The translations under genes were made by a program, and so were the position numbers. Positions 1 through 7,988 of a stretch of 64,000 nucleotides of DNA are shown piece by piece. Within the stretch, counting starts at the first letter, position 1. Each line of letters begins with the position of its first letter. The notes beneath the pieces were generated by a model. It did not search any database and was not told the DNA's origin. It saw nothing but the letters and a program-made list of their open reading frames with translations. The stretch is from Actinomadura luzonensis (GTDB taxonomy: Bacteria > Actinomycetota > Actinomycetes > Streptosporangiales > Streptosporangiaceae): NCBI RefSeq assembly GCF_022664455.2, contig NZ_JAKRKC020000001.1, forward strand, positions 2,857,001 to 2,921,000. Direction: 5' to 3'.

Positions 1-123
1 CGCGACCGCCTCCGCGCCGTCGCGAGCCTCGCCGACCACGGCGATGTCGCCCGCCGCCTCCAGGATCAGCCGCAGCCCCGAGCGCACCAGCTCCTCGTCG
101 TCGGCCACCAGGACCCGGATCAC
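1..123 (-). CDS. Response regulator receiver, N-terminal part
   Basis: Only the first 41 codons lie in the window; the rest runs off the left edge. The reading starts at GTG (121-123) and gives a typical REC-domain opening, VIRVLVADDEELVRSGL, with the paired acidic residues (DDEE) that bind magnesium next to the phosphoacceptor site. Its start overlaps the stop codon of the upstream histidine kinase by four bases (GTGA), so the two are translationally coupled. In this arrangement the full protein is normally a NarL/LuxR-type DNA-binding regulator phosphorylated by the kinase; the DNA-binding half is not visible here. Confidence 0.85.
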   Translation of the reverse strand, partial: MIRVLVADDEELVRSGLRLILEAAGDIAVVGEARDGAEAVA

Positions 124-1214
124 GCGGGGATCCTCGCCGCCACGAGGAAGCCGCCGCCGTCCTCGGCGCAGGTGCGGAGCGTGCCGCCGAGCAGCTCCAC
201 CCGTTCGCGCAGGCCCACCAGCCCCCAGCCCGCGCCGGGCAGCCCCGCGGGGGCGGCGGGCGGCGGCCCGTTGCGCACCTCGACCTCCAGCGCCTCGGGG
301 CGGTAGCGGACGCGCACGTCGGTGCGGGCGTCCGCGGCGTGCTTGTGGACGTTGGTGAGCGCCTCCTGCACCACCCGGTACGCGGTCCGTCCCACGGCCG
401 GCTCCACCGCCCGCGCCTCGCCCTCGTCGCGCCGGACGACCTCGATGCCGAGCGCCCGCGACTGGTCGAGCAGCCGGTCGAGGTCGCCGAGCGTCGGCAG
501 CGGGGCGGAGACGGCCGCGGCGGGCTCGGGGGAGCGCAGGACGCCGAGGACGTCGCGCAGGTCCGCCAGCGCCTCCCGGCCGATCCCGCCGATCAGCGCG
601 GCGGCTCGCGCGGCCGCCTCGTCGGCCGTGCGCACCTCCAGCGCCCCGGCGTGCAGCACGATCAGCGACACCCGGTGGGCGACCACGTCGTGCATCTCCC
701 TGGCGATCCTGGCGCGTTCCTGCGCCCTCGCCTGCTCGGCCCGCATGACCTGCTCGCGTTCGGCGCGCCGGCGCACCTCGTGCCTGGCCCGCGTCCACAG
801 GCCGAGCGCGAACGGCAGCCCGATCACGGCCACCGCCAGGAACAGCGCGTTGCCGGGGGTGGCGGCCAGCATCTCCTGCGGGCCGGCGCGCCACGCGCCG
901 ACCAGCGCGGACGCCCCGCACACGGCGGCGCAGCCCCCCAGGTACGCGGCCGAGTCCCGGCCTTTCGCCAGGTCGCGGCCGGCGAAGTAGGAGGCGGCCA
1001 GCAGCGGCGGCCACAGCAGGAACCAGACGTAGGCGGCGGCCCCGAGGGCGGCGAGCGGCCACCAGGAGCGCCGCGCCCACCACGCGGCCGCCCCGGCCGC
1101 CGCGGCGACCGCGACCGCCGCCGGCAGCGGCAACCCCGACGGCGCCCCCGCCTGCCCCTGGAGGACGGGCAGCGAGAGCGCCGAAACCGCCGCGCCGAGC
1201 AGAACGAACCGCAT
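120..1214 (-). CDS. Two-component sensor histidine kinase (HisKA_3 type)
   Basis: 364 aa membrane kinase. Residues 1-140 hold several hydrophobic segments with short loops, so it has no large outside sensor domain. A charged linker (about 145-170) leads to the dimerisation/phosphoacceptor motif EMHDVVAHRV, with the phosphorylated His at 175. The C-terminal HATPase has an N-box with ALTNVHKHA (285-293) and a glycine-rich GWGLVGLRERV lid (about 329-339). This layout is that of NarX/DesK-family kinases common in actinomycetes. It is cotranscribed with the response regulator that follows with a 4-base overlap. The signal and target genes cannot be read from the sequence. Confidence 0.93.
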   Translation of the reverse strand: MRFVLLGAAVSALSLPVLQGQAGAPSGLPLPAAVAVAAAAGAAAWWARRSWWPLAALGAAAYVWFLLWPPLLAASYFAGRDLAKGRDSAAYLGGCAAVCGASALVGAWRAGPQEMLAATPGNALFLAVAVIGLPFALGLWTRARHEVRRRAEREQVMRAEQARAQERARIAREMHDVVAHRVSLIVLHAGALEVRTADEAAARAAALIGGIGREALADLRDVLGVLRSPEPAAAVSAPLPTLGDLDRLLDQSRALGIEVVRRDEGEARAVEPAVGRTAYRVVQEALTNVHKHAADARTDVRVRYRPEALEVEVRNGPPPAAPAGLPGAGWGLVGLRERVELLGGTLRTCAEDGGGFLVAARIPA

Positions 1215-1322
1215 GCCACCAGCGTAAGGGCCGGTCCGGCGCCGGCTTTACGACGAAAGTAGCGGTCCCGCCCGACGATCGGCGCTCCCGCCCGCGCGGC
1301 CCCCGCCGCCAGCCTGGAACGC

Positions 1323-2366
1323 ATGCTGAAGACGCTGATCGCCCTGTCCCTCGTGGCCACGCCCCCGCAGGCGGACCTCGCGCTGCCCGCCCCCACCGGT
1401 CCGTTCCCCGTGGGCGCCGCCGCCCTGCACCTGGTGGACGCGGACCGCCCCGACCCCTGGAACCCGGCGGCGGACGAGCGCGAGCTGCTGGTCACCCTCT
1501 GGTACCCGGCCCGCGCGGACAACGGGAGACGGGCCCCCTACCTCACCCCGCAGGAGTCGGCCGCCGTCCTCGCGCCGTACCAGGACGTGCCTCCCGACGC
1601 GCTGACCCGCGTCAGGACCCACGCCGGGCAGGACGCGCCGGTCCGCGCGGGCCGGCTGCCGCTGGTCGTCCTGTCGCCCGGCTTCAGCTTCCCCCGCGCC
1701 ACCCTGACCTCTCTCGGCGAGGACCTGGCCAGCCGGGGCTACCTGGTGGCCGCCGTCGAGCACACCTACGAGTCGGCCGCCACCACGTTCCCCGACGGCC
1801 GCACCACCACGTGCCTGGCCTGCGTGCCGGGCCAGGACGGCGCGAAGGTCGCCGCGAGCAGGGTCGCCGACGTGCGCTTCGTCCTGGACGAGCTGACGGC
1901 GGGCCCCTGGGGCCGCTCGATCGACGGCTCGCGGATCGCCATGGCCGGCCACTCGATGGGCGGCAACAGCGCGGCCCTCGCCCTGGCGAAGGACCGGCGC
2001 ATCAAGGCGGGGGCGAACCTGGACGGCACCTTCGACCCGCTGGTCAGGCGGCTCGACCGGCCGTTCCTGCTGGTCGGCGCGCCGAAGTCGCACGCGTGGA
2101 ACGGCACCGACGACTCGTGGAAGAAGTCCTGGGCCGGGATGAAGGGCCAGAAGAAGTGGATCACGGTCACCGGGACCGACCACAGCGCCTTCGTGGATCA
2201 CGCCGTGCTCCGCCCCCAGGTCGGCCTGCCGGCCCAGGAGCTCGACGGCGAGCGGGCGCTGCGCATCACCCGCGACCACCTGGCCGCCTTCCTCGACCTG
2301 CACCTGCGCGGGAGGAAGACGCCGGTCGCGCACTACCCCGAGGTCGTGGCTCAGCCGTCGAGGTAG
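1323..2366 (+). CDS. Alpha/beta hydrolase, PAF-acetylhydrolase/lipase-like, probably exported
   Basis: 347 aa with a short hydrophobic N-terminus (MLKTLIALSLVATPPQA) that looks like a signal peptide. The nucleophile elbow is GHSMGG at 209-214 (Ser211). A probable acid is in ANLDGTF (about Asp234) and the probable catalytic His is in GTDHSAF (about 287), the order seen in bacterial relatives of platelet-activating-factor acetylhydrolase and dienelactone hydrolase. An upstream LSPGFSFPR segment fits the oxyanion region. It likely hydrolyses an ester or short lipid outside the cytoplasm; the substrate is unknown. It converges on the FAD monooxygenase gene and overlaps its 3' end by 16 bases. Confidence 0.82.
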   Translation: MLKTLIALSLVATPPQADLALPAPTGPFPVGAAALHLVDADRPDPWNPAADERELLVTLWYPARADNGRRAPYLTPQESAAVLAPYQDVPPDALTRVRTHAGQDAPVRAGRLPLVVLSPGFSFPRATLTSLGEDLASRGYLVAAVEHTYESAATTFPDGRTTTCLACVPGQDGAKVAASRVADVRFVLDELTAGPWGRSIDGSRIAMAGHSMGGNSAALALAKDRRIKAGANLDGTFDPLVRRLDRPFLLVGAPKSHAWNGTDDSWKKSWAGMKGQKKWITVTGTDHSAFVDHAVLRPQVGLPAQELDGERALRITRDHLAAFLDLHLRGRKTPVAHYPEVVAQPSR

Positions 2367-3532
2367 TCCTTGAGCGTGATGGCGTTGGCCGCGCGGTGGA
2401 TCGGCCCGGCGACGCGCTCGATCATGCGGTCGCGGCCCGGCAGGTGGGGGAGCAGCCGGATCATCCGGAGCTGGAACCACAGGGCGAGCCGCGACGGGAC
2501 CACCATGCCCTTGAGGTTGGGCTCCGCGAGCGCCTGGTTGGCCTCGGCGAACGCGCGCAGCTCCCGCTCGTAGCCCTCCGGCCCGCGGCCCGCGGCCAGC
2601 TCGCCGGCCAGCACGTACGCCCCCACGATCGCCAGGCTCGTGCCCTGCCCCGAGGCGGGGGAGGCGCAGTAGGCCGCGTCGCCGAGCAGCACGGCCCGCC
2701 CCCGCGACCAGCGGTCCATGCGGATCTGGCAGATCGCGTCGAAGTAGAAGTCGTCGGCCTTGCGCATGTCGTCCAGCAGGCGCGGCACCTGCCAGCCCAT
2801 CCCGGACATGGCCTCGGCCACCAGCTCCTTCTGCCGCTCGACGTCGCGGTGGCCGGTGGCGAGCGGCGGGGCGGACCAGATGAACGCGGCCTTGGCCACG
2901 CCGTGGTCCTGGCGGGTGCTGTAGACGTTCGCGGTGCGGCCGGGGGCGGCGTGCACGGCCTCCTCGCGGTCCAGGCCGAGCGGGTCGGGCACCGAGCAGA
3001 TCGAGATGTAGTGGCCGAGGTGGCGCAGGTAGCGCCGCTCCTCGCCGAAGGCCAGCCGGCGGACGTTGGAGTGCACGCCGTCGGCCCCGATCACCAGGTC
3101 GAACCGGCGGGGGCGGGAGCGCTCGAAGGTCACCGTGCCGTCGTCGGCGATGGCGGTGATCGAGTCGTCGAAGACGTACTCGACCTCGTCGCGGGTCAGC
3201 CCGTACAGCAGCTCGTTGAGGTCGCCGCGCATGATCTCGGCGTCGTCGCCGGTGCGGCCGCCGAACAGGTCGGCGTCCATGGTCGCGACCGGCCGGCCGG
3301 CGGCGTCGTAGTGGGTGGCGACGCGCATGCCGGTGCCGCGGGCGCGGACCGCGTCCATGAGCCCCATGCGCTCGACGACGCGCAGCGCCGCGCCGCGGAT
3401 GTCCACCTTGTAGCCGCCCTGGCGGACGGCGGGGGCCCGCTCCACCACGGTGACCGTGAAGCCGTGCCTGCGCAGCCAGTAGGCCGCGGAGGTGCCGGCG
3501 ATGCTCGCGCCGGAGATCAGGATGTCCGTCAT
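2351..3532 (-). CDS. FAD-dependent monooxygenase (PHBH/TetX-like)
   Basis: 393 aa. The dinucleotide-binding fold opens with GASIAG (8-13) and an acidic ERAP end of beta-2. The GADGVHSNVR motif lies at 149-158 and the second FAD motif LLGDAAYCASPASGQG at about 282-297. MRGDLNELL (101-109) is the region that in TetX- and rifampicin-monooxygenase-like enzymes precedes the substrate site. It should use NAD(P)H and O2 to hydroxylate an aromatic or polyketide-like compound. A divergent TetR gene begins 61 bp away with a palindromic site between them, so expression is probably de-repressed by the substrate or a related drug. An antibiotic-inactivating role is possible but inferred. Confidence 0.9.
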   Translation of the reverse strand: MTDILISGASIAGTSAAYWLRRHGFTVTVVERAPAVRQGGYKVDIRGAALRVVERMGLMDAVRARGTGMRVATHYDAAGRPVATMDADLFGGRTGDDAEIMRGDLNELLYGLTRDEVEYVFDDSITAIADDGTVTFERSRPRRFDLVIGADGVHSNVRRLAFGEERRYLRHLGHYISICSVPDPLGLDREEAVHAAPGRTANVYSTRQDHGVAKAAFIWSAPPLATGHRDVERQKELVAEAMSGMGWQVPRLLDDMRKADDFYFDAICQIRMDRWSRGRAVLLGDAAYCASPASGQGTSLAIVGAYVLAGELAAGRGPEGYERELRAFAEANQALAEPNLKGMVVPSRLALWFQLRMIRLLPHLPGRDRMIERVAGPIHRAANAITLKDYLDG

Positions 3533-3549
3533 GCCGAGAACGGTACAAC

Positions 3550-3572
3550 TGTCTAAGACGCTTGTCTAGGAC
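3550..3572. promoter_or_regulatory. Probable TetR operator between monooxygenase and its regulator
   Basis: The 61-bp divergent gap contains two related 10-mers in direct orientation, TGTCTAAGAC (3550-3559) and TGTCTAGGAC (3563-3572). The first core, GTCT-A-AGAC, is a perfect hyphenated palindrome and the second is one base from it. Two adjacent half-symmetric sites between a TetR gene and its divergent target are the usual autoregulatory layout. Confidence 0.5.
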
Positions 3573-3593
3573 GAATGTGCTACCGTTCCCGGC

Positions 3594-4160
3594 ATGGGAA
3601 ACAGGGAGGACCTGCTGGCCGGCGCGAAGCAGTGCCTGATCGACAAGGGCTACACGCGCACCACGGCACGCGACATCGCCCGCGCGTCCGGCGTGAGCCT
3701 CGCCGCGATCGGCTACCACTTCAAGTCGAAGGAGACGCTGCTCAACGAGGCGTTGTTCGAGGTCATGCGCGAGTGGGGCGAGGAGCTGGCGGCGACGCTG
3801 CCGGCCGGGATCGAGCCCGGGGCGGCCCGGCTGGACCGCTTCGCGGCCGTGTGGGACCGGGTGCTGGAGTCGTTCGAGCGGCTGCGCCCGCTCTGGGTGA
3901 CGCAGCTCGAACTGCTGGGGCAGGTCGAGCACCTGCCGGAGGTGCGCGCGCAGCTCGCCGCGGCGAGCGTGGAGGCGCAGGCGGGGCTCGCCGAGCTGTT
4001 CGGCGGCGGCGAGCCGGGGGCCGATCCCGAGCGGGAACGGCTGACCGGGGCGCTCTACCAGGCGCTGCTGACGGGGTTCCTCGCGCAGTGGCTGCTCGAC
4101 CCCGGGCGCGCGCTGTCGGGCCGCGAGGTGGCCGCGGCCCTGCGCATGGTGACCGCCTGA
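3594..4160 (+). CDS. TetR/AcrR-family repressor
   Basis: 188 aa. The N-terminal helix-turn-helix spans about residues 20-55 (TTARDIARASGVSLAAIGYHF). After it, helices typical of TetR ligand domains contain EQVEHLPEVRAQLAAASVEA. It is divergent from the FAD monooxygenase, which is its most likely target. The ATG start is 22 bases after the second operator-like repeat and has no clear Shine-Dalgarno sequence, so the transcript may be leaderless or nearly so. The C-terminal segment resembles the TetR_C_6 type of domain, but that subclass call is weak. Confidence 0.9.
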   Translation: MGNREDLLAGAKQCLIDKGYTRTTARDIARASGVSLAAIGYHFKSKETLLNEALFEVMREWGEELAATLPAGIEPGAARLDRFAAVWDRVLESFERLRPLWVTQLELLGQVEHLPEVRAQLAAASVEAQAGLAELFGGGEPGADPERERLTGALYQALLTGFLAQWLLDPGRALSGREVAAALRMVTA

Positions 4161-4205
4161 CGGGCGCTCGTCCTGAGCGCCCGAAAGGCTCAGAAGCTCA
4201 GAGGC

Positions 4206-4844
4206 TCAGAAGGCGCTGATCGTGGCCGGGGCGCGCTCGGCGCGGCTCAGCGTGCGGATGACCGCCGTCGGGCCGTGCCGGTGCACCGCGAGGCGGGCCA
4301 GCAGCTCCACCACCGGCCCGATGACCTGCTCGGGCAGCGCGGGCGTCTCGATGCCGACGCTCGCCGCCAGGTCGTCGGCGTGCACCACCAGCTCGACCAG
4401 GCGGGTGAGCAGGAAGTCGTCGAGGGTGAGCGCCCAGCCGGACGCCTTGACGAAGACGACCCGGCCGGCGGGCTCGGCGGGCAGCGCCGCCGTCTGCGCG
4501 CCGAGCAGCTCCCGGGCCCGCTCCACCAGGGCGGCCGGGCCGTCGGCGGCGGCGGCCTCGCCCCCGCGCCGGATGCCGACGTTGATCTCGTGGTCGAGGC
4601 CCGCCTCCACCCACGGCGAGCGCGAGTAGTGCTCCAGCAGCGTGATCGGCCGGTGGCCCGTGCCGTCGGAGCCGAGCACGTCGCGGACCCGGACGAGCTG
4701 GTGGGCCAGATGCCCCGCCAGCCCCGCGACGCTGAACTCGGTGAGCGCGCTCGGCTTGTCCCAGGCCGCGGCCACGGCCGGCGCGCCGAGCAACGACACC
4801 GCCGACGTCGCGGCGATCAGATACGACTGCCTGATCTCCCCCAT
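4206..4844 (-). CDS. Mycothiol-dependent DinB/maleylpyruvate isomerase-like protein
   Basis: 212 aa, mainly helical. The MDMPI/DinB-type four-helix fold is suggested by AWDKPSALTEFSVAGLAGHL near 27-46 and by histidines at the places where this family binds metal (GHLAHQ, His45/His48; VVHADDL, His155). Family members either isomerise or transfer groups with mycothiol, the actinobacterial thiol, or have unknown roles. The substrate cannot be inferred. A GGAAGGG ribosome binding site precedes the ATG. It stands between a TetR gene and the SMR-azoreductase pair, with no obvious operon partner. A second family member lies at 48129-48779. Confidence 0.75.
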   Translation of the reverse strand: MGEIRQSYLIAATSAVSLLGAPAVAAAWDKPSALTEFSVAGLAGHLAHQLVRVRDVLGSDGTGHRPITLLEHYSRSPWVEAGLDHEINVGIRRGGEAAAADGPAALVERARELLGAQTAALPAEPAGRVVFVKASGWALTLDDFLLTRLVELVVHADDLAASVGIETPALPEQVIGPVVELLARLAVHRHGPTAVIRTLSRAERAPATISAF

Positions 4845-4863
4845 GTGCCGCCCTTCCCGTGTC

Positions 4864-5178
4864 TCAGGTCGTGACCCGGGCCAAGACTATCCCTCCCACG
4901 ATCAGCGCGAGCGCGGCCATCCGCCCGGCCGAGACGGGGTCGCCGTTGAGCACGATGCCCAGCGTGATCGCGCCGACCGCGCCGATGCCGGTGAAGACGG
5001 CGTACGCGGTGCCGACCGGCAGCGTGTTCATGGCCCGCGACAGCAGCCACACGGCGGCGGCCATGAGCATGAGGGAGACCAGCGTGGGCAGCGGGCGGGT
5101 GAAGTTCTGCGTCGGCTTGATGCTCTGCGACCAGGCCACCTCGACCAGCCCGGCCAGCACCAGGATCAGCCAGTTCAC
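4864..5178 (-). CDS. SMR-family small multidrug/guanidinium exporter
   Basis: 104 aa with four predicted membrane helices. The essential membrane-embedded glutamate of the family is Glu13 in VNWLILVLAGLVEVAWS, followed by the conserved PVGTAYAVFTGIGAVG segment (about 55-70). It exports small cations in exchange for protons as a homo- or heterodimer. The start is a GTG that overlaps the azoreductase stop by four bases (GTGA, 5175-5178), so the two are translationally coupled. Only one SMR gene is present, so it probably works as a homodimer. The N-terminus through the loop (SIKPTQNFTR) looks SugE/Gdx-like, but drug versus guanidinium specificity cannot be settled by eye. Confidence 0.88.
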   Translation of the reverse strand: MNWLILVLAGLVEVAWSQSIKPTQNFTRPLPTLVSLMLMAAAVWLLSRAMNTLPVGTAYAVFTGIGAVGAITLGIVLNGDPVSAGRMAALALIVGGIVLARVTT

Positions 5179-5816
5179 CGCGCCGCCGCCTCCTTCCGCA
5201 CCGCCTCCGCGGCCGCCGCCACGGACTCCTCGTGCTGCTCGCGCAGGTGCGCGAGGGCCGGGTCGAGCCGGGCGTTGACCAGCTCGGCGTGGATGAAGGT
5301 GACGTCCTCGACCCGGAAGTGGCCGCGCAGGAAGTCGCGCAGGTAGCGCTCCTCGTGGTCGTACGGCTCGCGCGGCGTGCCCGGCCCGTACGCGCCGCCC
5401 CTGGCCCCGGTCACCACGAACGAGCGGCCCGCCAGCGACATCCTGGGGAAGGTGATCTGGTCGAGCCACGCCTTCAGCGCCGACGGGATCGAGTAGTTGT
5501 ACATCGGCGTGCCGATCAGGATGACGTCGGCGGCCACGACCTCGGCGAGCAGCGGCTCCACGATCGCCCACGCGGCCCGCTGCGCGGGCGTCCGGACGGC
5601 TTCCGGGTAGCGGGCGAGGTCGGTGATCTCGTGCTCCAGGACGTGGTCGCACAGCTCCGTCCACGCCTCGCCGATGTGCGGCACGGGATGGGCGGCGAGG
5701 TCGCGGTAGGCGTACCCGGCTCCGGGGTGGGCCGCGCGCCAGGTGTCGGCGTACAGGGCCGACAGGCGGCGCGAGAAGGAGTTGCGGCGCGCGCTGGCGT
5801 CCAGGTGCAACAACAT
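5175..5816 (-). CDS. azoR: FMN-dependent NADH-azoreductase/quinone reductase
   Basis: 213 aa flavodoxin-like enzyme. The N-terminus LLHLDASARRNSFSRRL binds FMN phosphate, and IGTPMYNYSIPSALKAWLDQ is the AzoR FMN/substrate signature. A late GARGGAYG segment also fits the family. It reduces quinones and azo compounds by two electrons. It is the first gene of a two-gene operon with the SMR exporter. A GAGGAG ribosome binding site (5825-5830) precedes ATG. Its promoter on the minus strand can be read as TTGTAT, 18-bp spacer, TATAGT (5885-5856), lying inside a palindromic operator shared with the divergent TetR gene. This suggests induction by electrophiles or quinones. Confidence 0.9.
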   Translation of the reverse strand: MLLHLDASARRNSFSRRLSALYADTWRAAHPGAGYAYRDLAAHPVPHIGEAWTELCDHVLEHEITDLARYPEAVRTPAQRAAWAIVEPLLAEVVAADVILIGTPMYNYSIPSALKAWLDQITFPRMSLAGRSFVVTGARGGAYGPGTPREPYDHEERYLRDFLRGHFRVEDVTFIHAELVNARLDPALAHLREQHEESVAAAAEAVRKEAAAR

Positions 5817-5833
5817 GACGGGTTCTCCTCAGC

Positions 5834-5886
5834 TATGTGGACACCGTGTCCGCTTACTATAAGCGGACGTCGTGTCCACATACAAT
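5834..5886. promoter_or_regulatory. Divergent promoter with large palindromic TetR operator
   Basis: Arms 5834-5856 and 5860-5882 form a 23-bp inverted repeat with three mismatches and a 3-bp spacer. Each arm contains its own smaller palindrome: GGACACcGTGTCC (5839-5851) and GGACGTCGTGTCC (5865-5877), with centres 26 bp apart. The azoR promoter (TTGTAT-N18-TATAGT, minus strand) and a TACAAT -10 box for the TetR gene (5881-5886, plus strand) both lie within it. Two dimers bound side by side would shut off both genes. Confidence 0.7.
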
Positions 5887-5892
5887 GGGCGC

Positions 5893-6441
5893 ATGGAAAG
5901 AGCCGACGCCGCCCGCAACCGCGCGCGGATCCTGGAGGCGGCCGCCGCGCTGTTCGCCGAGCGCCCGCCGCAGGACGTGACGATGGACGACATCGCCAGG
6001 AAGGCCGGAGTGGGCCGGGGCACGCTCTACCGCCGCTACCCCGACCGCGCCTCGATCGCCGTCGCGCTGCTCGACGAGCACGAGCGCGAGCTCCAGGAAC
6101 GGCTGCTGCGCGGCGACCCCCCGCTCGGCCCCGGCGCGCCCCCCGCCGACCGGCTGGCCGCCTTCTACGCCGCCATGGTGCGCCTGCTGGAGGACCACGC
6201 CCACCTGGTGCTCGGCACGGAGGTGGGCCGCTCGCGCTTCGCGACCGGCGCGTACGGCTTCTGGCGCGCCCACGTGCGCGCGCTGCTGGTGGCGGCCGGC
6301 ACCCCCGGCCCCGACGCGCTGGTGGAGGTGCTGCTCGCGCCCCTCGCCCCCGAGGTGTACGGCTACCAGCGCACCACGCTCGGCCTCACCCCGGACCAGA
6401 TCGCCGCCGCGCTGGCCCGGCTGACCGCCGTGCTCAGGTGA
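5893..6441 (+). CDS. TetR-family repressor of the azoR-SMR operon
   Basis: 182 aa from ATG 5893. An upstream in-frame GTG at 5872 lies inside the operator and is unlikely to be the start. The -10 box TACAAT ends 6 bases before this ATG, suggesting a leaderless mRNA. The helix-turn-helix is VTMDDIARKAGVGRGTLYRRYP (about residues 30-51), typical of TetR proteins that control oxidoreductases and efflux. The C-terminal half is a helical ligand-binding domain. It ends 8 bases inside the convergent nucleotidyltransferase gene. The very symmetric operator upstream points to autoregulation together with azoR. Confidence 0.9.
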   Translation: MERADAARNRARILEAAAALFAERPPQDVTMDDIARKAGVGRGTLYRRYPDRASIAVALLDEHERELQERLLRGDPPLGPGAPPADRLAAFYAAMVRLLEDHAHLVLGTEVGRSRFATGAYGFWRAHVRALLVAAGTPGPDALVEVLLAPLAPEVYGYQRTTLGLTPDQIAAALARLTAVLR

Positions 6442-7162
6442 GGATCTTGCGGATCGCCGACCGGATGAACGCGCGGGCCAGCTTGGCCCGCCGGAACCGG
6501 CTCAGCCCGGGCCGCGGCGTGCCGTACCGGCGGGCCCGCACGTCGGCCACCACGATCTCGGGCGCGCCCAGCCCGGGCAGCAGGTCCAGCGCCTCCCGCT
6601 TGCTGATCAGCCGCCCGTCGGCGAGCGTGACCGCGGCCCGCGCGACCGTCACCGTGCCGAGGTCGACCCAGACGTCGCGCAGCCAGCGCCGCCGCCCGCG
6701 CGTCATGACCAGCCAGAAGTCCCGCAGGTCGGCCCGGACGAACTCGGCCAGCTCCGCGTCGGAGACCGGCGGCAGCAGCTCGGCGGGCGGCGGGCCGTAC
6801 AGGTGGAGTGCCTTGGTGTGCAGCTCGCGCCGGGTGACGGGGGTGACCGGGCGGCGGAAGATGCGCTCGTGCGCCCACGTCACGTGCTCGGCCGCGAGGT
6901 CCGCCAGCTCCTGCCGGGCCAGGTACGAGCAGTGCAGCTTGTCGGCCAGCGGCAGATCGATCGCCCGGTGCGCGGCCTTGAGCCGCCGCCACTGCTCCAT
7001 CGTCACCGGCTCGGCCACGACGGCGATGAGGTCGAGGTCGCTGCGGCCCGGCTGGTAGTCGTCCGTCGCCAGCGACCCGTGGGCCCATAACGCGACGAGG
7101 GGGACGGTGGGCTCCACGGTCTCCAGGAAATGCCTGAGCAGGCGGTCGGTCGCTGCGTGCAT
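6434..7162 (-). CDS. Nucleotidyltransferase-fold protein, aminoglycoside-adenylyltransferase-like
   Basis: 242 aa from ATG 7162. The polymerase-beta-type nucleotidyltransferase motif is complete: HGS at 28-30 followed by SDLDLIAVV, giving the metal aspartates Asp42 and Asp44. The C-terminal helical part (residues 100-240) resembles that of AadA/DUF4111 relatives, with a late HTKALHLYGP segment. It may adenylylate a small molecule or drug, or be a housekeeping transferase; resistance is only a guess. Longer in-frame starts up to 7222 would run into the divergent SDR gene. The two start codons are only 10 bases apart. Confidence 0.72.
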   Translation of the reverse strand: MHAATDRLLRHFLETVEPTVPLVALWAHGSLATDDYQPGRSDLDLIAVVAEPVTMEQWRRLKAAHRAIDLPLADKLHCSYLARQELADLAAEHVTWAHERIFRRPVTPVTRRELHTKALHLYGPPPAELLPPVSDAELAEFVRADLRDFWLVMTRGRRRWLRDVWVDLGTVTVARAAVTLADGRLISKREALDLLPGLGAPEIVVADVRARRYGTPRPGLSRFRRAKLARAFIRSAIRKILT

Positions 7163-7175
7163 GATGGCCACTATG
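7160..7175. promoter_or_regulatory. Back-to-back leaderless start region
   Basis: The minus-strand ATG (7162-7160) and plus-strand ATG (7173-7175) face away with ten bases between them. CATGAT (7160-7165, plus) and CATAGT (7175-7170, minus) each sit about 8 bases before the opposite start and could be -10 boxes for leaderless transcripts. If so, each promoter is inside the other gene. Weak consensus, so tentative. Confidence 0.3.
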
Positions 7176-7988
7176 ATCGATCCTCGCCTGACTGGGAAGG
7201 TCGCGTTGATCACCGGCGCCAATCACGGCATCGGGGCCGCGACCGCGACGGCGCTGGCGGCCCAGGGCGCCGCGGTCTTCCTGACGTACAAGAGGCTCCG
7301 GCCGCTGAAGCATCCGGCCTATCCCGAAGCCTACGACCTGGCCCGCGCCGGCGACGCGAGCGACGTGGTGGCGCGCATCCGCGAGGCGGGCGGCCGGGCC
7401 GAGGCCGCGGAGGCCGACCTCGCCGACCCGGCGGCGCCCGGCACGCTGTTCGACCTGGCGGAGAAGGCGTTCGGGCCGGTCGAGATCCTGGTCAACAACG
7501 CCAGCGGCTGGCTCAGCGACACCTTCGCGCCGCGCGGGGAGGACGGCTTCGGCCGCCCGCTGCGGCCGGTGGACGCCGAGACGTTCGAGCGGCAGTTCGC
7601 GGTGGACGTGCGCGCGTCCGCGCTGCTCATCGCCGAGTTCGCCCGCCGGCACGTCGGACGGGGCGCGAGCTGGGGCCGCGTCATCGGGCTGACCTCGGAG
7701 GGGCCGCACGGCTTCCCCAGCGAGGTGAGCTACGGCGCGGCCAAGTCTGCCCAGGAGAGCTACACCATGTCGGCCGCGCACGAGCTGGGCCCGTACGGCG
7801 TCACGGCCAACATGGTGCACCCGCCGATCACCGACACCGGCTGGGTCAACGACGAGGTGGCGAAGCTGGCCCGCGAGCACGGCCCGCTGCGCGCCGTCGG
7901 GCAGCCGGAGGAGGTGGCCGAGGTCATCACCTACCTGGCCTCCCACCAGGCCCGGCGGGTGACCGCCCAGGTGATCAGGATGTACTGA
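7173..7988 (+). CDS. Short-chain dehydrogenase/reductase
   Basis: 271 aa Rossmann enzyme. The cofactor site is TGANHGIG (14-21), NNAS marks the structural asparagine motif, and the catalytic Ser is followed by YGAAKSAQESY, giving the Tyr-x-x-x-Lys pair. A long insertion after beta-2 (LRPLKHPAYPEAYDLARA) is unlike the shortest FabG forms. It reduces a ketone or oxidises an alcohol with NAD(P); the substrate is unknown. The start at ATG 7173 gives MIDPRLTGKVALITG, the normal SDR N-terminus. It converges with the PRPP synthetase gene and overlaps it by 14 bases. Confidence 0.88.
   Translation: MIDPRLTGKVALITGANHGIGAATATALAAQGAAVFLTYKRLRPLKHPAYPEAYDLARAGDASDVVARIREAGGRAEAAEADLADPAAPGTLFDLAEKAFGPVEILVNNASGWLSDTFAPRGEDGFGRPLRPVDAETFERQFAVDVRASALLIAEFARRHVGRGASWGRVIGLTSEGPHGFPSEVSYGAAKSAQESYTMSAAHELGPYGVTANMVHPPITDTGWVNDEVAKLAREHGPLRAVGQPEEVAEVITYLASHQARRVTAQVIRMY

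Noticed and set aside
1248..3932. 894-codon open frame on the minus strand across several genes
   Set aside because: It runs antisense or out of frame through the lipase and monooxygenase genes and has the Arg/Pro/Gly-rich composition of GC-rich shadow frames, with no domain motif.
5872..5892. Upstream GTG start for the azoR-linked TetR
   Set aside because: It lies within the palindromic operator and upstream of a TACAAT -10 box; the ATG at 5893 is better.
6434..7162. Named aminoglycoside resistance gene (aadA)
   Set aside because: The nucleotidyltransferase motif is present but the C-terminal half is too divergent to assert drug specificity.
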